From the NCBI GenBank assembly GCA_959347315.1, contig OY365814.1, positions 28,512,385-28,576,384 on the forward strand: 64,000 nucleotides of DNA, given 5' to 3'. The stretch's first letter is position 1. Every line of letters begins with the position of its first letter. The translations under genes were made by a program, and so were the position numbers. The stretch comes from Bimastos eiseni (taxonomy: Eukaryota; Annelida; Clitellata; Crassiclitellata; Lumbricidae). This document shows positions 1 through 14,794 of this stretch, one piece after another. The notes beneath the pieces were generated by a model that saw only the letters and a program-made list of their open reading frames with translations, did not search any database and was not told where the DNA came from.

Positions 1-3000
1 TATTCCTGACCTGGAGATGAATCGTCATCTGGTGTTGCGCCAATACACTCGTCAAGACCCTATATTTTCACCACGTTGCCTTGATCCTGTTCTTGAAATC
101 ATGGTCTGCTGCATGGCATGATGATCTGTTTGGAAGTTCACTAGATCTCTAACGATCTAATCTAACGACCCTGAGCAAGTTGCCCCCACATACGCTGGTC
201 GTGCACCTACGGCTTACTGACCACGCACCTGAAAAAGTTGCAATAACTAAACCTTACGCAGCTGCTGACTTAAAGCAAGGTCAGCACAAAAAAGATCTGT
301 AAACTGGTTGCAGCATATCCAGGAAATGCCTGGAAACACAGATGGAAAGGATTTTATATTCCTAGAATCCGTCCCCAGTCACCCAACACCATCGTCATCT
401 TCCTCCTCCTAATTGGTTCTATTATAATAAGAGGAAGGCAGAAACCCGGTGGCACAGTATCCCATTATGATCGGGTTGCAACAATTAGTCAAATTGAAGC
501 AGTTCTTTAGAAACCATTAGCAGCTTCCGGGTAGAAATTGAAGAGCCATTTCCCTCCCAAATTTCTCTCAAGGCTGCTGTGAAATGTTAATCCCATTGAG
601 AAACATAAGGATTCGCCAGCAAAAAGAATAATGTACTTGTAACATGCAACTTTCGACTCAAAAGAAAATATCAGAGATGTTGTTGAATTCGATTACTGGG
701 TCAAATGAAGTGCATCGTGCATCCTGCATTTGGCATCAATTTCTCTATTATGCCCAAGAAGAAGATGAAGAAGAAGAGGAGGAGGAGGACAAGGAAAATG
801 GAGTGAAGAAGATGAGGAGGAAGAAGAGAGACAGTAATGCTTATGTCACTGTATATATATAGTCGCCCACAAACCTATGAGGCCTGAAATTGTGCTCATC
901 ACATTACAAGGTGAGCGCTCTACATGTATAGCTATATCGACTACTGGGTCCAGTCATGTAGTAGTCCCATTCACTGACCGCTCACTCATTCACTGACCAC
1001 TTACTGACCGACACCCAGTTGTGGTCCAGTTCTTCAATTTGAATGAATTAAAGCTTCCATAGTTACGTTTTCATCCTGCAACTTGTCAGGTTCTTAATTT
1101 ATCTAAATGTTTAGTTGAATTGACCCATTGTAAATAAATCCGGTTAATTTCCTTGTTCCTTCATTTAGCTGAATGCCCATGTCAGCAATCTCTAAAGCTC
1201 CCACCACTGCCTCTACTTTAGCAATGCCACACCAACGACTTGATAGAGCAGAAGGGCAATGCTAATCATGATTATACATTTTTAATCAAAAATGCCAAAA
1301 CTTCAATTTAATGCCCCTTTTATGATTACGCAGCGCATATTTATTCATTTATTAGTTATAATGTGTGTTAACAATGTCCTTCTTTGGCCTCGACACACGC
1401 GCCAAGACGCGCTCGCCATTCGGTAATTTCTGCATCGCTTACAACTGATCAAATTACACCCATGTCCAAAACGTTTCTAAAACACGTTTATACATAAAAT
1501 CTCAGTAGTCATGCAAGAAAATATGAAAATATTTAGGCCACATGACAAAGATACGCGACGTCGGAGAACTGCGTCAACGTACTCCTATCATATACGTGGG
1601 ACGATTGTGATCAAGGTGTAATCCATGCAGCAATTACTCAATGGCGATTAGTGCGTGTGTTGAGGCCGAAGGAGGACATTTTTAACACATTGTAACTAGG
1701 ATTATCGGATTTTGAAAACCTATTTAAATCGATTATCGGTTTTTTATTGCTGTCCCTAGGGAAATATTGTAACTTGTAATATAACACAAGTTACACAATT
1801 ATGTGCACGTTATTTTACGTATCGCAATGCAGCGTCGACACTCGATACCGAATTGTTTAAGTCACACTGACGAAATCTGGAACAAACAGTAGCCTACAGC
1901 GCTCGGCTCTCAAACTCTACCCGCCGATATGCATCGTTCTCCGTTGAAACCCCCACCGGCAGTCGACTGTGAGCTCCCTCTGTAGGGATTAACTTCGAGT
2001 GCTTTGCAGTCAGCTCTGCTGTCTGAGTGCTGCTATCTTCGTTGGCTCGGTTTACCCTTCCTCTAGCTCACCTTCTCACGCTAGGCTTGTCTGCATTTTA
2101 TCCGTTCACCGTCTACACGAAGGTTAAGGTGTTGAGTATCATCGATACAGAGGTGGAATTCTATAATTGGTAAAGATGAACCGAATGTCAATTTCCTAAC
2201 GAGTACCGAGTTTTACGAGTGAGCTGCACTGAGTCCGGGTTTTGAATATTTAAACGTTTCATTCTCTTGATTTTTAGTTTGGCAGTTTGCACAATTCTTA
2301 TGACACAGAAGTTAACTTCTAAACCTGGACGATATACAGTGTTTGGCAGCACAGTATGTAATGTAATGTAGTGGAGAACTACAGAAGAAGAATCGTCTTC
2401 ATGCGTTACTTAGACTATAAGCTTATAACTGTTTCTTCTTTCTCCATCAATTTCGGCAAAGTACATATAGTGCAGAACACGCGTAAATTAAATGATCATC
2501 GGATGGAAACGACAGCCAGCGCATCAATCATCCGCAACGACTAATTGCGGACCATTACCCATTAGGGATGAGGAGGGGACTGAGGAGAGGGGATTGGAGT
2601 GGGGGGACGGGGAGAGGGGACCGGGTGTGATTTGACTGTTTGAGTCTCAAAGACGGGTGCTGCTGCTGGGTGCGTTTTCTTCTGGGGTATTAGTTGAATG
2701 ATGGATGCAGACGCTGAGGAATGTTGCCACGCATTAAATCATCCGTTTCCAGGTGACTTATTCCTACATTCCTACGACTCCTTCGTTGTAAAGAGGGCCT
2801 ACGTGTGTGTGTATGCCTGGCTGCTGAGAGATCCTCCAACCAGAGAAAGATGATTTATACGATTAACTTCCGAGGTCGATTGTCCGTGAACCGAGATTGG
2901 ATTTTGCAATTTGTTTTCCTTCATATTTGCAACAGTGGTTCTTATTAGTTGTTAATAATATCGTTATTTATTATGTTTCTTATTTCCGCAGTCCCAGTGA

Positions 3001-5100
3001 AATTCTAGTATATCAGTTGTTAATAATATTGTAATTAATTACGTTTCTCATTGTCGGTGTCCCGGTTAAATTCTATCCGTCCTAAAATGTATTCCACCCT
3101 CCCCGATGCAATATATGCCGGTATATAGCATCTGGGGATAAACCATTTCTGTCCTCCATCGTGTAAAATCATCCTCAGGGGATACAAATTCACAGGTATT
3201 ATCGAATAATACTTTTGTATATAGGTCGTATACTTTTGATATATCGATGCTGTTATCAAAATAAAAACCAGAAATCGGTAAAGCTGGCTGGCACTTCTGC
3301 ATGGCCGATGTCCATCAACATTGCATTCTCACCTCTAAAAGCCCGTTTATGTCTTTAATTCTTTATTGAACGCTCCCGTCGGGTATTCCTTTGTATCCAG
3401 AAAGGTGTAATTTAGGTTGAAGATTCTCTTTTCTTCTGCACTGCTCATGCCGCATGAGTTCATACACCGCTGTCGAGCCATTTCTAAAGCGGATATAAAT
3501 TTGGGGGTGACTCTATTTCGTGACACCGGCGTTAAATCTTATTTGTGCCATGCATACGATTAATAATGTCATTGTTATCATTTATTGTTATTATAGCTAT
3601 TGGTGTTTTATTAGTTGAGGTATATAGGATTAAAAATTCATTAAATCATGATTCATATTAAAACTCCATATGAATGTATGCATATAATATTTATGATTCA
3701 CATTAAAGGATTAATATTTCATTATTACTAGTTTAAAACTGTTACTCTTAGCTATGTTATAACAATTATCTTATTCAAGATATACACGGTCTCACAGGAA
3801 TACCAAACTCATTGAGATTTTGACAATATAGATTTTGTTTTTATTATCTTATATTTGAGCCGAAGTTAAGTGTTTAACTCGATGAGCAAAACACATCTGG
3901 AACTGTTTATCACATATGGAAGCTCTGCACTTCGTCCGGTGTCCTGCGTAGAAATTGAAAGCAACAGCATTTAAACTATTATCTTTGACACTAGGCAATA
4001 TTGATCCTATCATTCCCATGAGATCGAAACATTCTTCTTGTTATTGTAATTGTTATTATTATTATTATTATTATTTGTTTATTTTTTATTTTTTGCCTTG
4101 AGGTATTTCGTTCACCCAGGTACTTAGAAACTACTACTATGGTGCCGAATTATTTGTCTGGAGGGTCAGGCCTCGTCTTCTGGGTTACTATTATTATTAT
4201 TAGTAGTAGTTGTAGTAGGTGGTGTGGAGTAGTAGGTAGAGTAGTAGTAGTATTTGGCTACTCTTGGTTTTACTATTATTATTTGAGGAGAGATTCACTG
4301 AGGTAACTTTAATATATCTGTTTTCCTTAAACGATTAAATGCTCACTTTAATTGAAACAGTGGACATAAGAATAATAAAGCGGTGAGCCATGTGTCACAG
4401 TGATGTGGCTGTATGTTGCATAGAATTCCACTTCTGTGTATTTATTTTAATCAAACTGCTTCCTCTTAATTTATAGCTATAGGCCTACAGAGAACTTATT
4501 CTCCTGTCGACTGCCATGTTGTCAATGAAAGAGAGTAGGGGAGGCGACGTAGTGTGTTGCACGGTTTCTTGGAGAACGTTATGGAATGTATTAACCTGTA
4601 AGTTCTGAAGAGAAACACGTTCCGAAAACGGATTCTAAAACTGCGAAATGCAGCGTTTAATGCATTCGCTACTCTGTGTAAATGCTACAGACAGATCAAG
4701 GCATTCTCCATCAGCTGTGTCCTATTCTCCTCTCAAATTGCCCGTGTAATAGGTCTGTAGGTACAGGGGCGTCGGACAGATGGCATTTGGATTGGTTAAG
4801 TTTCAGTCTGAGGTATTTGTTTTCGACGCTTAATTATATGTGGATCTTTTTCCTTCTTCTTTTATCCGCTCAGCCATTAGTCATTAGGGCTGCGGGGGTT
4901 GCGTTTCCAGATAAAAGGGGGCGTAATTACACGATCTGTCGCTCGGATGGTTGTCTGCGAAGCACGAAACGTCGCTGAAAGGCCGCGCAATCGTTAATTA
5001 TGGGATCACTTGATGGGAATCGAAACAGGTAAAAAAGGCAAACGGACTTTACGCAGATACCTGTTTGGATAGAATTGTACCGATCAGTCATACGCTGTGA
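1..5100. other. No gene recognised
   Basis: AT-rich, with short frames only. Small features: a GAA/GAG-rich purine run at ~757-830, (ATT)n at ~4050-4075, TAGTAGTAG-type repeats at ~4200-4250, and a CGATTATCGGTTTTTTATTG CTGTCCCTA stretch at ~1720-1762 resembling a hAT right end. Confidence 0.6.
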
Positions 5101-5124
5101 TTATCTTGTCTTATTGCCAAGACC

Positions 5125-5300
5125 CTGCGTCAAAGAGCAAAAGAGAAATCAGACGGACAGAGACGCAGACGAACACCGTAACAGAGACGAAAACTACTGG
5201 GTTCACCTATTGGAGACAAACGCACACATACAGAGAGAGACAGGCAGACAGAGACAGAGAGATACACACATTCATACACACACTCACTCGGTCAAACACA
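5125..5300 (+). repeat. Purine/CA-rich simple sequence
   Basis: Degenerate GACAGAGAC units followed by CACACAT-type repeats. Confidence 0.8.
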
Positions 5301-6312
5301 TAGACATAAATTGGATAATTAAGATAATTGGACACCCTTTTAAAAAAAAGTTTTTGATAATTGCCTTCTGTGGTGACACGTTTCATTATAATTTTTAGAA
5401 CTGAGAGGCACTTCAATAAGCTCGACAAGTAAAATAAAAATGTGTACCATGGGTTGTTTTAGCCTACGACAATATTGTATTATCCGAGATGTTCGTTGCT
5501 GATCCGGTGGCTCTTGATTTTATGCTTTGATCTTTGGGTGTTCGTTATTTTGTGCGTGTCAAACTAGACGAATGCTCTTTGTACACTCGTTCTAATAGAT
5601 TTTGATTAGCTGACGTCGTCGCAACGTTATCTGTGCAAAATGCTGTTCGTTCTTGACTAAGATCAGTTATAAGCATGACCAAGATAAGGGACCACTTGTC
5701 GGAAATGAACTTTTTAGCAATTTCCATAAGCAATTTCTTTAAGAAATTAAGACACAGCATATCAGAACGTTTGGCTCAAAATTTATGCTCTTTTTAAAAA
5801 GGAAAATATGAAACATCATTTTGCGAGGAAATTACCGATAGGCCTAAATAGTGTGCCTGTCTCTGCCAAATGCGTTAATACGTTACACTGGCTTTAATGC
5901 ACCATGTGGGGGTTAATATTGGTATACGCATACAGCGAGCTTTACCAGCATATGCAAAACTATGACAAAACATTAATAATGAGGGTTTCACGCAAAACAC
6001 CGTTATCCGGCTGATTAGCAGGGCCTAAGCGACGAAGCTGACCATTTTGGTCACGGAGATCACATTTAATTCATCCGCAATTTTCGACAGTGTTCAACAA
6101 TGTTCAAAGTTATTAGGCCTATTGATTTTGAATTTGTTACCCGATACCGTCTAATGACTTGGCAATCTGTCAATGCGCAGAGTACGCTATACTCTTGCTT
6201 ACAAGTCGAGTTGACGTCAGGTTCATACATCACGAGATGCAGAAGTTATTGTGTCTGTATTTAAACATTTATAAAGCACCACAATTGATGACGAAGCATC
6301 AGTCAGTGACAC

Positions 6313-6383
6313 TGCGCAACTCTGTGTGTGTGTGTTTGTGTGGTACTCCCTTAAGGGTACTTGCACAGCAGAGCGACAGATAG

Positions 6384-6432
<49 letters not shown>

Positions 6433-6789
6433 TGAACAGGATGGATAGATAGATAGATAAATAGACAGATAGATAGATAGACGGACGGGTGGACAGACGG
6501 ACAGACATACAGACTGATAGATAGAGACAGACAAATAGATGAATGGACGGATCGATCGATGGATGGATGGATCGGTAGATAAATAGATAGATAGATGGAC
6601 AGACGGACGGACGGGTGGATTGATTGATTGATTGATTAATAGATTGATGGATGGATGGATGGATAGATAGATAGACATATGGGTGGATTGATTGGTGGAT
6701 GGGTGGATGGATGGATAGATAGATAGACAGACGGATGGGTGGATGGATGGATGGGTTGATTGATTGATTAATGAATGGATGGATCGATG

Positions 6790-6835
<46 letters not shown>

Positions 6836-6905
6836 CATACGGGTGGGTTGGTGGATGGATGGATGGATGGATAGATGGATGGATACATAGATATATATAG
6901 ACTCC
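6313..6905 (+). repeat. (TG)n followed by a degenerate GATA/GATG/GACG field
   Basis: (TG)~22 at 6386-6428 passes into ~450 bp of GATAGATA, GATGGATG, GACGGACG and GATTGATT tetranucleotides. Long open frames on the minus strand here are pure period-4 translations (repeats of SIYL) and not genes. Confidence 0.95.
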
Positions 6906-8309
6906 ATTCCTGAGCTGCTTGCAATACCAATCTGCCACCAATGCCTTTCCGCAATTTCTTCACTCTGCTGTATCTATAATATTGATCTCTTTCAGGTCTT
7001 GACTTATGACGTGTTTGCTTTGGTGGCGTTTCTACTTCAACCTGACGTATCCTATGCATTTATAATTGCTCTTATGTTTGTATGTATGCATGTATGCTTG
7101 TAGGTAATATGTATGTTTGAATGTATGACTCAAGATTTGACTGTTTTGTAGCGCTTTTGATATAAGAGATGAGAAAACTATTTACAACAAATTAACGTCT
7201 GAAGATGTCTTCTTTCAGAGATATACCTGGGCGACCGTTTACCGATTCAGAAGATGGTCCGACACTTACCTGATGAACCGACGAAGAGTTTATGAAGAGC
7301 ATTCATTTATGTTCATTCAGCGACCTTGGATCGAACGCAAACGATGCTTTGGATGCATTGTTCGGTTCAAGACAGTATACTTTATGTTTTGCGGTCGTCA
7401 TGGTTTCCGAAGCTGCTGCTGCTGATAATGTACCAAATGTTGCCAACCAGTATCAACACGCGAGCATCGTCTCTGGAGTTTCAGTGAACACAGATCGCGC
7501 TGTTCGAGAAAGCGCCAATATTTACTTAGCCTGGATGGAAGGTTTTTCCACTGTTTTGAGTCTAAACCGAGTTTGGTGTTCTTCGAAATGCCATTGTGGT
7601 TCCAATGGTTTTCTGGTTGATTAGAATGATCGGTTGTTTAATATTATTATTATCGATAATTGTTTATTTATCCGATTGTGTTGAGCAAGCAATTAGGAAA
7701 ATGTGTAAAGTGAATCGAGTTTTGTGAATCATCGTTTTCTTGCGTGTTGTCAATCAGTTCAGTAATGCAGTAATTAGTAATGATGATTTTGTGCTTATTT
7801 GACTTTCTCCTGTTGGAAGAATATACCAATGAATATCTGTTCTGTTTTGGAGCTGTATAATAATTACTTAATTATTATTGTTATGGAGTCACATTGTCAC
7901 CTTGTGCTATCAGTTCTTTGAGCTCTAGCGACCGTAATGATCAACCTTTTCCATGTCTTTCTTTTCGAAGTCACGTTCCTTAGTTCTTCCGGGTTTTTTC
8001 GTGTATCTCTAAAATAATACTAATTAATTAATAATAAATAATTCTAACATTTCTAAGATAATAAATAATTAATAATAAATGATTCTGTTCCATTAAAGAC
8101 CTTATTAAAGGAGTGTCCATGTGCTTTTGTCTCTTTGTGCTTCTTGTCTGACTCTCTCCCTGCCTCTCTTTCCTCCTCTCTCTCCAGCGCTTTCTCCTCC
8201 TCATCAATCCTCATCATCATCTTCGTTGCCATCATCTGTGGATTTACTTTCTCTATTCAAAGCAACTGACCAGTATACCATAACTATACTTAACTCAGTC
8301 CCTTAAACT
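6906..8309. other. No gene recognised
   Basis: AT-rich sequence with AATTATTATT clusters (~7640, 7855, 8020) and a pyrimidine-rich run at 8130-8230. A 110-codon frame at 7292-7624 has no recognisable motif or splice context. Confidence 0.55.
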
Positions 8310-8595
8310 GGGCTAAGAGGCGCTGAGGCAGCAATGGGTATTAAGTGCTATCGACTTCGTTTTCTTAGTCTCGGCAGTTGGCAAGACATTTGCCTGGTGG
8401 GTGACCAGGCCTCTCCCTCGCTGTCGAATCAAGTGTGTGGTTATTGTACTCCATTGTATAGCTGAGTTGGCTAAGGGTCGCTGATGGAACAACTATAATA
8501 GAATCCTTGAAAAATTTCTGCCCTTCCTAGGATTTGAACCGACCGTCAGAACTGTTGGTAGTCCAGCATGCTAGCCACTAGACCAAAGGCGGTTA
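8310..8595 (-). mobile_element. tRNA-derived SINE, family S1, copy 1
   Basis: On the minus strand a tRNA-like head (GGTCTAGTGGCTAGCATGCT as A box, GGTTCAAATCC as B box) is followed by CAGAAATTTTTC and ends near TTAGTCTCGGCA read on the plus strand, the reverse of the CGAGGCTAAGAAAATGAAGT block shared by the other S1 copies. Confidence 0.7.
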
Positions 8596-9995
8596 ACCTA
8601 TATCACATGTGTGCAGATAGTGGTACGCTTAGAATTTATGCACCCGTTGTTTAGGGCGTCATCCGAAATTCCAAAACGAGTCCTATCGAGTATCGCATTG
8701 CGTTTTTCATATCTGTAGGCCTAGTGGTAAGCCAGATGTCGCTATAAGTGGCGCGCGACAAAAAAATTAGATTTATAGAACATTATCTCAAAACAAGCTC
8801 CATCAGTCGTCAAATGCTCTGTATCAGACTGCAAAAGAACGTAGGCCTACGATGTTCTCTATAATATATTAATTATTCGCCATAGGACTTCGCATTAATT
8901 GCCCATTGTTTTGGTCTGACCTTTGTTGGTTCTGCGTCAACGTTCGTTACGTTCCATTTTTAAGCTTATCTGGTGGTACAATAAAATGATGTTTGAATGA
9001 CGTTGATATAAGATGTCCATGACCTGCGTTTTCCGCTGTGCCAGACATAAGGTGACGAAAGATTAAGTAAAGAGGCTGTGGTAAGCAGAGAACCAGCGTG
9101 CGGAAATAACCGGAAGTCGAGAAGACGTTTTGAAGAAGTGTAGGCCTACTGGTGATAAAATTATGTGAAATCATGGAAATCGCCTTTCCCACAGTAAGAT
9201 TGTTTTCCTAGTCACGCAAAATCAAAGACGTGTTGTGAAGAAGTGTAGGTCCTGCTAGCGAAATTACTCGAAATTACTGGCAAGTATCTTGTTAATACTA
9301 TTTAATTCGTTGTGCTTGCACGCCAAAAATAACGATCTAGACGAGTTTTCATCTAGACCTATGCCTAACCTTGTATGGTAGGCCCTATACGATACGCTGC
9401 TCAAGGAGGTTGCGTGTTTTCTTTCCGCTCATGTTTAATATTATCGGCCAATCTAGCTTGTTATTTTAACGATAGGCCTAAGTTACTTTTAATAAAGATT
9501 TTAACCTTTCTATTATGGCATCTTTGAAATATAGGCTAATATGTCTTCTATTTCTATATTTTACATTTAGTCAAGTAAAACGTCATTGAGATAAATTCGC
9601 AATGGCCTCGTGTGCAGAATTTCGAGGGGTTTACGAGGATAGTCCTGAAAATTATTTTGGCAAGAACATCTTCGAAACTGTTCACCGCCATTGCCTCTAT
9701 ATACCCTAAGGCCTAGGCGCTGGGTAATCCACGCCTGAATGTGGCGACGCTTTTATCATTAGTCTCACAAAGTGACACAAACTATATTTAGTCATATGAA
9801 CCTAAGTAGGCCTAATCGCCTCGCCAATAAGAAATAGACTAAGCATTCTGACATTATCTGCATTAGGCCTATACTGTTCGGGAATTTAGTCGGCCCACGT
9901 TTTCTCAATTTTTAACCGTTGTCGTATGTCCAGTCATGGCTTAGGGCCAAATAGTGGACACCATGTTGCCGATGATGTGCAGAGCAAGGCTAGAC

Positions 9996-10080
9996 CAATG
10001 GCGTCGCTAGAGCTTCGATGTTGGGGCAAAAAGCCTCTAACGACTAGGCCTATGAGCGGAGCGCAGTAAGACTATCGGGC
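9996..10080 (+). mobile_element. Repeat family M2 fragment, copy 1
   Basis: Left end CAATGGCGTCGCTAGAGCTT, then GGGGCAAAAAGC and AACGACTAGG, matching the copies at 38160 and 38800. The right end is not identifiable. Confidence 0.55.
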
Positions 10081-10418
10081 GTTTGCTGACATCTTGTTGC
10101 TGCTCTGCTGTAGATGTCTGGCTATTTTTCTCTATAAATCTCTTCAAACGACGTTTACTCGATCCAAAGTCCAGATGCTTTTGAGTAATGCCATTTTAAG
10201 TGACAGTGTAACTGAAAATCTTTTCATCTCAATATGGCGCAAGCGACCGTCTGGGGCAAAGGTCATCGTTGAAGGCAGAGCTCAAGAGTGAATTTAAAAT
10301 CAAAGGCTTTAAAATCTCGAATGACAACAAAGGGTCAAATGTTTCGCCAATAAAATCTCCATATTGACATTAATTTTTATTTATTTATTTGTTATTTATT
10401 TAATTTCATTCATGCTTA

Positions 10419-10689
<271 letters not shown>

Positions 10690-11116
10690 GGAGATGAAGC
10701 AAAAAGAAAACAATTTAGAACAATATGTGCCAACCAAGTCTTGGCCCGGGATATACTTGAAGAAACTTTTTCAGCCTATATCTAGTTAATGCTCTCTTAA
10801 TTTTAAAGGCCTACGTAAGTCGGCTAAAGAGGTGGGTTCACCAGTTCCACGTGGGTGATGGTTAGCACCCACTGTATAGATGTCCACATTTTAGCAGCCA
10901 TAAAACTAGGCGTTGTTTTTGTTAAGAAGACCAAAACGAAGGATGGTAGCCACACTTTGTCAGATTGTTTATTATCCGTTTTAAAGTTTAAAAATGGATT
11001 GTTATACGGCATGCCACACGCTAAAAGACCAGTGTCGGTACTACGTACGTCGTAGATCAAAATTTAGGCCTATAATTATTAGTCCTTTTCGTTGTGGCGT
11101 AGGCCTATACGCAATG

Positions 11117-11169
<53 letters not shown>
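11117..11169 (+). repeat. (TA)n microsatellite
   Basis: About 26 TA units. Confidence 0.97.
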
Positions 11170-11172
<3 letters not shown>

Positions 11173-11642
11173 GACGGTCGAAATCATGAAACCGCATAAG
11201 ACGATGGTTTGAGAGCGTATACTACGGATGTACGTAAAGTTAATTCGTTACTCCATCGCGGATGCCAAGTGATACGGTTATTTAGAAGGTAGGCCCCTAT
11301 GCGACTATTAATTATTTTCAAAACAGGATCAGTTGAGAAATTGGCGCAGATAAAGAAACAAATTATTAGCGAACAAATCTCGACGCATCCGCATGAGATT
11401 CACGATTCAACTGTTGAAAATAAAATTATGTTAAAATATACAAATTTCGCGGTTTTCAATGTACGTTGACGTTATTTTAACGAACTACAAAAAATAACCC
11501 GGTTAGCCTCTTGTTATTGTACCATACACTAGATGGTGCAATGATATCGAACATTTTCCATGTCATAATAAAGTCTATGATATCGGTGGTGCTATAGCCT
11601 ACGAATTGGAAATATGGACCGCGAGGGATGGAGACATCGGAG

Positions 11643-11778
11643 CTGAGGCTAAGATCTCGTTTGACAGGTGGGGACACCCAATGAGGGGGTAGGAAAAGCG
11701 GGGGACACATGTATAACGTGTCCCTCTCTGTAAAAAGTGGGGGACTTGTCCCCTCGACCTCCCGGATCGCCGCCCCTG
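11643..11778 (+). mobile_element. MITE family M1, copy 1
   Basis: Contains GATCTCGTTTGACAGGTGGG, ACACCCAATGAG, then GTCCCTCTCTGTAAA and ends GGATCGCCGCCCCTG. Flanks CATCGGAG and CTTCGGAG agree at 7 of 8, an 8-bp target duplication. Shares its whole body with copies at 33986, 51707 and 60171. Confidence 0.75.
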
Positions 11779-12259
11779 CTTCGGAGGATTTTGAGATTTA
11801 GATATCTCGAAGGATTGAGAAAGTCAGCTGAATGGAACACATTCTGCAACGCAGTACAAATCAAGAGATACTACAAACGGTGGATGAACACTGCAGAGGT
11901 CCCTGATATGATTAATTATAACCCGATGTATAGAGAAAATGGTTTGTCCATGACTAAAATTCGGATGGACTATAGTTATAGTGGCTGACTACCCAGTGCC
12001 CTACCAACTGAGTTTGTGCCTCTGAGTAGGCCTATCCATAATCCACGTGTTACCACGTGATTACATTAACCACAAGCACCTCAGCTGGCGGGTTAGGAAT
12101 TCGATCCTCACTTCCATTCTGCACATGATGGACCCCAGTCTGCGTCGTTTTTATTTAGTAGGCCTACAAACCAGATTCGATTATGCTTCACCGTTTATCT
12201 TAACATCTAAATATAAATAAAGAGAGAGTTATACCTGTCTGTGTGTTTCTCTGTCCGGC

Positions 12260-12665
12260 GATGCATTTGCACAGTTTTACAGCTATTCGTTTGAAACATT
12301 CACCGTTGACTCGGGGGACACTAAGGACACGCAGTCGAGGGTTCGTGAACCCGCGGACGCCGTCTTCCATGTCTCCAGGCAAAAAACCTGTCTCTGGACT
12401 AGTATACTCTCAAAGTTTCCTTCTCATTCGCATTTAGCGCCACACCTTTTCTTCTTTTACACCGTCATGAATATCGAATGGACGGTTTGGGGAGAAATAC
12501 GTTTGCACAGTCGGTCACGTGGGTATGTACTTTGTACGCATTTGCACACTTTTCGACCAATTGACTCGAAACCTTCACCGGGGAACACCTCGGACAACCA
12601 GTAGAGCGGTTTGTGAATCCCGCGGCCGCCGTCTTCCTCCTCTCCAGGCCCAAAAACCTGCCTCA
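12260..12665 (+). repeat. Paired ~130-bp direct repeat
   Basis: Blocks at 12260-12400 and 12535-12665 share GCATTTGCACAnTTTT, TTCACCG, GTGAACCCGCGGACGCCGTC / GTGAATCCCGCGGCCGCCGTC, and TCTCCAGGCnnAAAAACCTG in the same order. Confidence 0.75.
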
Positions 12666-13664
12666 ACCCGGACGAACGCAAGGTGCCCTAGCTAGTCTTG
12701 GATAAGCCAACACCTAGGTTCAGATGTTTCTGTGAGTTTTAAACCTGCAATTACTACCGGACCCATTATACCATACACAAACGACATCCTTTTACGTTTC
12801 GTGTTGACGCGTGCCTATCCAAGGGTTCTGCTATAGGCCTACGTTTTAGGCCTATTGAGTTCTACCAAGCTAGACATGATGCGCTTTAGTCTGGTTAGAG
12901 ACTTCCTTAATGTTTTCGGCATTGCCTGTCACTTTAAACGTCGCACACAATTTACGTGTCTGTGTATTTTATTCACTTGTTTCGCCGAGTGTTCAGACAC
13001 GTAGACCCGCTTTGGCAGCGCGCATGATCGACCTTTCAATGACCTTCACCCTGCGTGTATAAGGCTGCCGCTGACAGTGACGGCTGTCGACTGACGCGTG
13101 CAATTGATGGACGTGGTCGCTACTAAAAGTAGAATTCTGGTCTGCATAGACGAAATAGAATTTGGCCAACATTGCAGCCGCACTTGAAAAAATTAATAGT
13201 GTTTCACCAGCATTGGTGATACCTTAGAATTCGTAATTAAAGTTCTAGGGAGATCTGTTAACGGTAAGTGCAGTGAAATCAATTAACCACATAATACTAG
13301 TCATCGATCATTAATAATTCGCCTGCGGCGGCTATCGTGTGGATGTGTAGTCGTAACGTTGACAGCTCGTGAAGACATACATTTCAGGGTAGCTTCTAAA
13401 GATATACTATGACAACTTTAAATGGCCTGAGATTAATTAGTTAGCCACCGAAGCGCCAATTAATTACTGATCCTTCACACGAAATGGCGTCTCTGCTTTG
13501 TGCTACCTGTTTGTGGTCAGCGCTATAATTAACTGACATTTAATTAGTTTTTATGTTAGGACTGCTACAGGTATGGGGCATGGTTCGCAACTACCTCAGC
13601 TACCTGCACCACTTTATCGATTTATCGCTTGGGTAGGCTGAACGTTCCAGAGGCTTCATAGAGC

Positions 13665-14035
13665 ATAAGGTTACATGAAGCCAGAGAGTTTACGTATGTC
13701 ATGGTGTTACATAGGACTGGAGGTTACATAGGACCTCAGGTTACATAGGGCATCAGGTTACACGGGGCACAAGGTTACATGAGGCCTGAGGTTATATGGG
13801 GGGAGGGGCGGGATTGAGGTTACATAGGGTCTGAGGTTACATATGACCTTAAGTTACATGGGGCCTGAAGCTTCGTGTAGGCCTATAGTCCGAGATTACA
13901 TGGGGCCTGGTGTTGCATGGAAACTCATGGTTGCATGGGGTCTGAGACTCTGAGGTTATATTAAGGCCTGAGGTTACATAAGGCACGCGGTTACGTATAT
14001 AAAGCCTCATGTTACATAGGGCCTGTAATCTGTAA
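13665..14035 (+). repeat. Degenerate minisatellite, GGTTACATAGGGCCTGA unit
   Basis: About 18 copies of a 16-21 bp unit (GAGGTTACATnGGGCCTGA), with one G-rich interruption at ~13798. Confidence 0.85.
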
Positions 14036-14794
14036 GCATAGGCCCTATATCATTCCTTGGGCATTAAATAGAGCTCATAATGGGTTTGGTTCGGGTCTCA
14101 CATGGGTCCTAAATGCATCGGCTCCATTTTAGGATACGGATAATGATATAGTCAAGAATAAAGTTGCTTGTCTTATTTTTAATTGACAGTTTTTTTGTCA
14201 TTAGGCGTAGGTATTGGTGCTTCTCTCAGAGGTAATGGGTACTTTACTTATTGATACATTTGTGTCCACTTTATCGACACACTGCCTAATTAGAAACTCT
14301 TGTATATGGCCATTGAACGGCTGAAATTGCTCGAGGCTGTACAAGTGATCATTGTGACGGACCAGAGTGTTTGAACAGATGGGGACATTGGACCATTAGA
14401 AAAGAAGAGGCTGTTTTAGTCATAATGATAGCAAATAGGCTCATGGCTGCCAACTCTCCATCTCCATATACTAATTATATAATCTGTCTTCCAAACACTT
14501 CAGTTACTGAAATGTCTTGTATGTTAAAATCTCATTCGAACAAGTATGCGACCTTTATTCGATGTCGATCTATAGGGCTTTAAATTGGGCCTTTTGGGCC
14601 TCCCCTATTTTTACCTGGCACCGGAAGGAAACGAGAAGTTTGACCATTGCTAACTGGGTTTGATATTGTACCGGTGAATGAGTTGCTCTCCATGTTGTGG
14701 GAGATGAGAAATTTTCAAAGATTTTACATTACATTAAATTACCTCCTTGTTAGGAGGCCGTGCGCGCGCTCTTTTTCATCATTGCCAAAGTAAT

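Noticed and set aside
3066..3302. Minus-strand frame with YDLYTKVLFDN and DDFTRWRTEM, faintly like DUF4371/hAT transposase C-termini
   Set aside because: The resemblance is short and I cannot extend it on either side; too weak to annotate.
6223..7059. Long minus-strand open frames (278 and 202 codons)
   Set aside because: They are translations of period-4 GATA/GATG repeats and a TG run; no unique protein sequence.
13665..14035. CRISPR-like regular array
   Set aside because: Units are short, degenerate and contiguous with no spacers, and the genome is eukaryotic.
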